A stretch of DNA of 7,117 nucleotides, taken from positions 1 to 7,117 of the forward strand of contig JAKQXK010000130.1 in assembly GCA_029561505.1 (NCBI GenBank). The letters run 5' to 3'. Positions 6,156-7,117 of this stretch are shown here, piece after piece (the first letter of the stretch is position 1; every line of letters starts with the position of its first letter). Source of the DNA: Spirochaetota bacterium (GTDB lineage Bacteria; Spirochaetota; Leptospiria; Turneriellales; Turneriellaceae). Both the position numbers and the translations under genes were made by a program. The notes under the pieces are model-generated. The model worked only from the letters and a program-made list of their open reading frames with translations. It searched no databases and was not told the DNA's origin.

Positions 6156-6196
6156 TCTGTTATTTGGTCGGCGCGATGCGCCGGCCAAATAACAGA
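6156..6196. repeat. 19-bp hairpin in the divergent intergenic region
   Basis: TCTGTTATTTGGTCGGCGC (6156-6174) pairs with 6178-6196 around the triloop GAT, with one G-T wobble (6168/6184) and no gap. It shares the GCGC-NAT-GCGC core with the hairpins at 1847-1881 and 4925-4953. It lies upstream of both the minus-strand zinc-ribbon gene and the plus-strand nuclease gene, so it cannot serve as a 3'-end terminator for any gene seen here. It could be an operator, an insulator or a dispersed palindromic repeat. Confidence 0.6.
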
Positions 6197-6209
6197 AATT
6201 CAAAATAGG

Positions 6210-6233
6210 GCAGACGCAGCACGGGACGTCTGC
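6210..6233. promoter_or_regulatory. short inverted repeat ahead of the nuclease gene
   Basis: GCAGACG (6210-6216) and CGTCTGC (6227-6233) form a 7-bp inverted repeat separated by 10 nt, ending 10 nt before the GTG start at 6244. It could be a protein-binding site or fold in the leader RNA near the start. A 7-bp match with this spacing can also arise by chance. Confidence 0.25.
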
Positions 6234-6243
6234 ACATAGAGTC

Positions 6244-7117
6244 GTGCGCGGGTTGATTTTGTTCTTTATAGTGTTCGCTGAGATTTTTCCCTGGGGGTTG
6301 CGTGGTCATCGTGTCACGGCGCGCATTGCCGAAAACCACCTCAGTGAAAAAGCGCGCGCGGCGGTTGAAGTGCTGTTAAAGGGAGATAGCCTCGCGCGCG
6401 TGGCAAATGAGGCAGACCACCTGCGCTCTGACCGTCGTTTTGCGTGCGCAGCCCCATTTCATTATGCGAGCATCGATGATGGCGAGACTTATAAAAGTTC
6501 GCCCAAGAGCCCGAAAGGTGATATAGTGCGCGCGCTCATCTACTTTGAGAATGTGCTGCGCAGTGAAAAAGCCCCTCTCGCACAAAAGCAAATGGCTCTT
6601 AAGTGGTTGGTGCACCTCGTCGGTGACTTGCACCAGCCATTGCACGTCGGTCGCAGCGGCGATCGCGGTGGCAACTCAGTAGAAGTCTTGTGGTTTGACA
6701 AGAAGACCAATTTACATAAAGTCTGGGATTCAGAAATGATCAATGACCAAGAGCTGAGCTACACTGAATTCGCCGACTTTCTCGATAAAGGTACAGGGGC
6801 GACAGTGTCGTCATTGCAGACCGGCAGTTATGCAGATTGGGCTGATGAGGCGCCGGTCGTGCGCGCCGACATCTACACCTGCCAAGGCAAAGACGGTTGC
6901 TGCAAGAATGCAGCGCAGAAGTGTCGCGACGAGCCAACGCGCTTTAGCAGTGCTTCAGAATTCACCCCAAAACTCGAATACGCTTACGTCGAAAAGCAGC
7001 GTGCATTGATGGAGCGCCAGCTCTATCGTGCTGGCATTCGCCTTGCAGGCGTGCTGAATGCAGTCTATTCGGGTGCCCCTTCGGCTTCAGAAAAAATTGC
7101 GGCAGAAATTCGTAAAG
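6244..7117 (+). CDS. S1/P1-type zinc nuclease (phospholipase C/P1 nuclease superfamily), 3' end cut off
   Basis: These secreted enzymes use three zinc ions to hydrolyse single-stranded nucleic acid or other phosphoesters. The frame gives at least 291 residues and runs off the window, probably near its true end since LYRAGIRLAGVLNAVY (about 261-276) is the family's last helix. No ATG precedes the domain: the frame is closed by a TAA at 6190-6192, and GTG 6244 is the best start, giving a short hydrophobic signal sequence (2-16, RGLILFFIVFAEIFP). All nine ligands match P1 nuclease spacing: W17, H22 (WGLRGH), D58 (NEADH), H73 (FHYASID), H124, D128 and H134 (HLVGDLHQPLH), H158 and D162 (NLHKVWD). 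Cleavage before W17 is needed if Trp is the N-terminal zinc ligand, but Pro at -1 is unusual. A cysteine-rich insert (C213, C219, C220, C227) lies near the C-terminus. Nuclease versus phospholipase specificity cannot be told from sequence. Confidence 0.9.
   Translation, partial: MRGLILFFIVFAEIFPWGLRGHRVTARIAENHLSEKARAAVEVLLKGDSLARVANEADHLRSDRRFACAAPFHYASIDDGETYKSSPKSPKGDIVRALIYFENVLRSEKAPLAQKQMALKWLVHLVGDLHQPLHVGRSGDRGGNSVEVLWFDKKTNLHKVWDSEMINDQELSYTEFADFLDKGTGATVSSLQTGSYADWADEAPVVRADIYTCQGKDGCCKNAAQKCRDEPTRFSSASEFTPKLEYAYVEKQRALMERQLYRAGIRLAGVLNAVYSGAPSASEKIAAEIRK

Overview
The window most likely comes from a spirochaete of the order Leptospirales, probably the Turneriella/Leptonema side rather than Leptospira, because base composition by eye is slightly above 50% G+C. 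The main evidence is a tandem pair of periplasmic flagellar sheath genes in the order flaA2-flaA1, as in Leptospira, next to a GspC-type type II secretion protein. Species assignment is inference.

Layout: (1) 1-835, plus strand: the possible tail of an unknown gene overlapping the start of thiD (HMP/HMP-P kinase, thiamine synthesis). (2) 855-1838, minus: a GspC-like inner-membrane protein, convergent with thiD. The two genes share a 47-nt bidirectional terminator that contains both stop codons. (3) 1885-3577, minus: flaA2 then flaA1. flaA2 carries a one-base frameshift, equivalent to loss of one G in a TGGG run, that splits it in two. A sigma-28-like promoter candidate lies upstream. (4) 3731-6112, minus: a double zinc-ribbon, single-span membrane protein with eight cysteines in its outer domain, followed by a polytopic membrane protein rich in conserved-looking histidines. 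I cannot assign a function to either. (5) 6244-7117, plus: an S1/P1-type zinc nuclease/phosphodiesterase with a GTG start and all nine metal ligands, cut by the window edge.

The strongest unexplained structure is a set of long palindromes in the gaps between genes. One, between thiD and gspC, looks like a bidirectional terminator. The other three (1847-1881, 4925-4953, 6156-6196) share a GCGC-NAT-GCGC core, a triloop, T-rich 5' arms and A-rich 3' arms. They lack a U-tract and one sits between divergent genes, so they do not behave as ordinary terminators.

FlaA1 and FlaA2 would act together as sheath proteins of the periplasmic flagellum. The zinc-ribbon and polytopic genes are adjacent, same-strand and probably co-transcribed. 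No mobile element, CRISPR array, tRNA or rRNA is visible. Apart from the palindromes and the orphan membrane pair, the region looks like ordinary chromosomal core.
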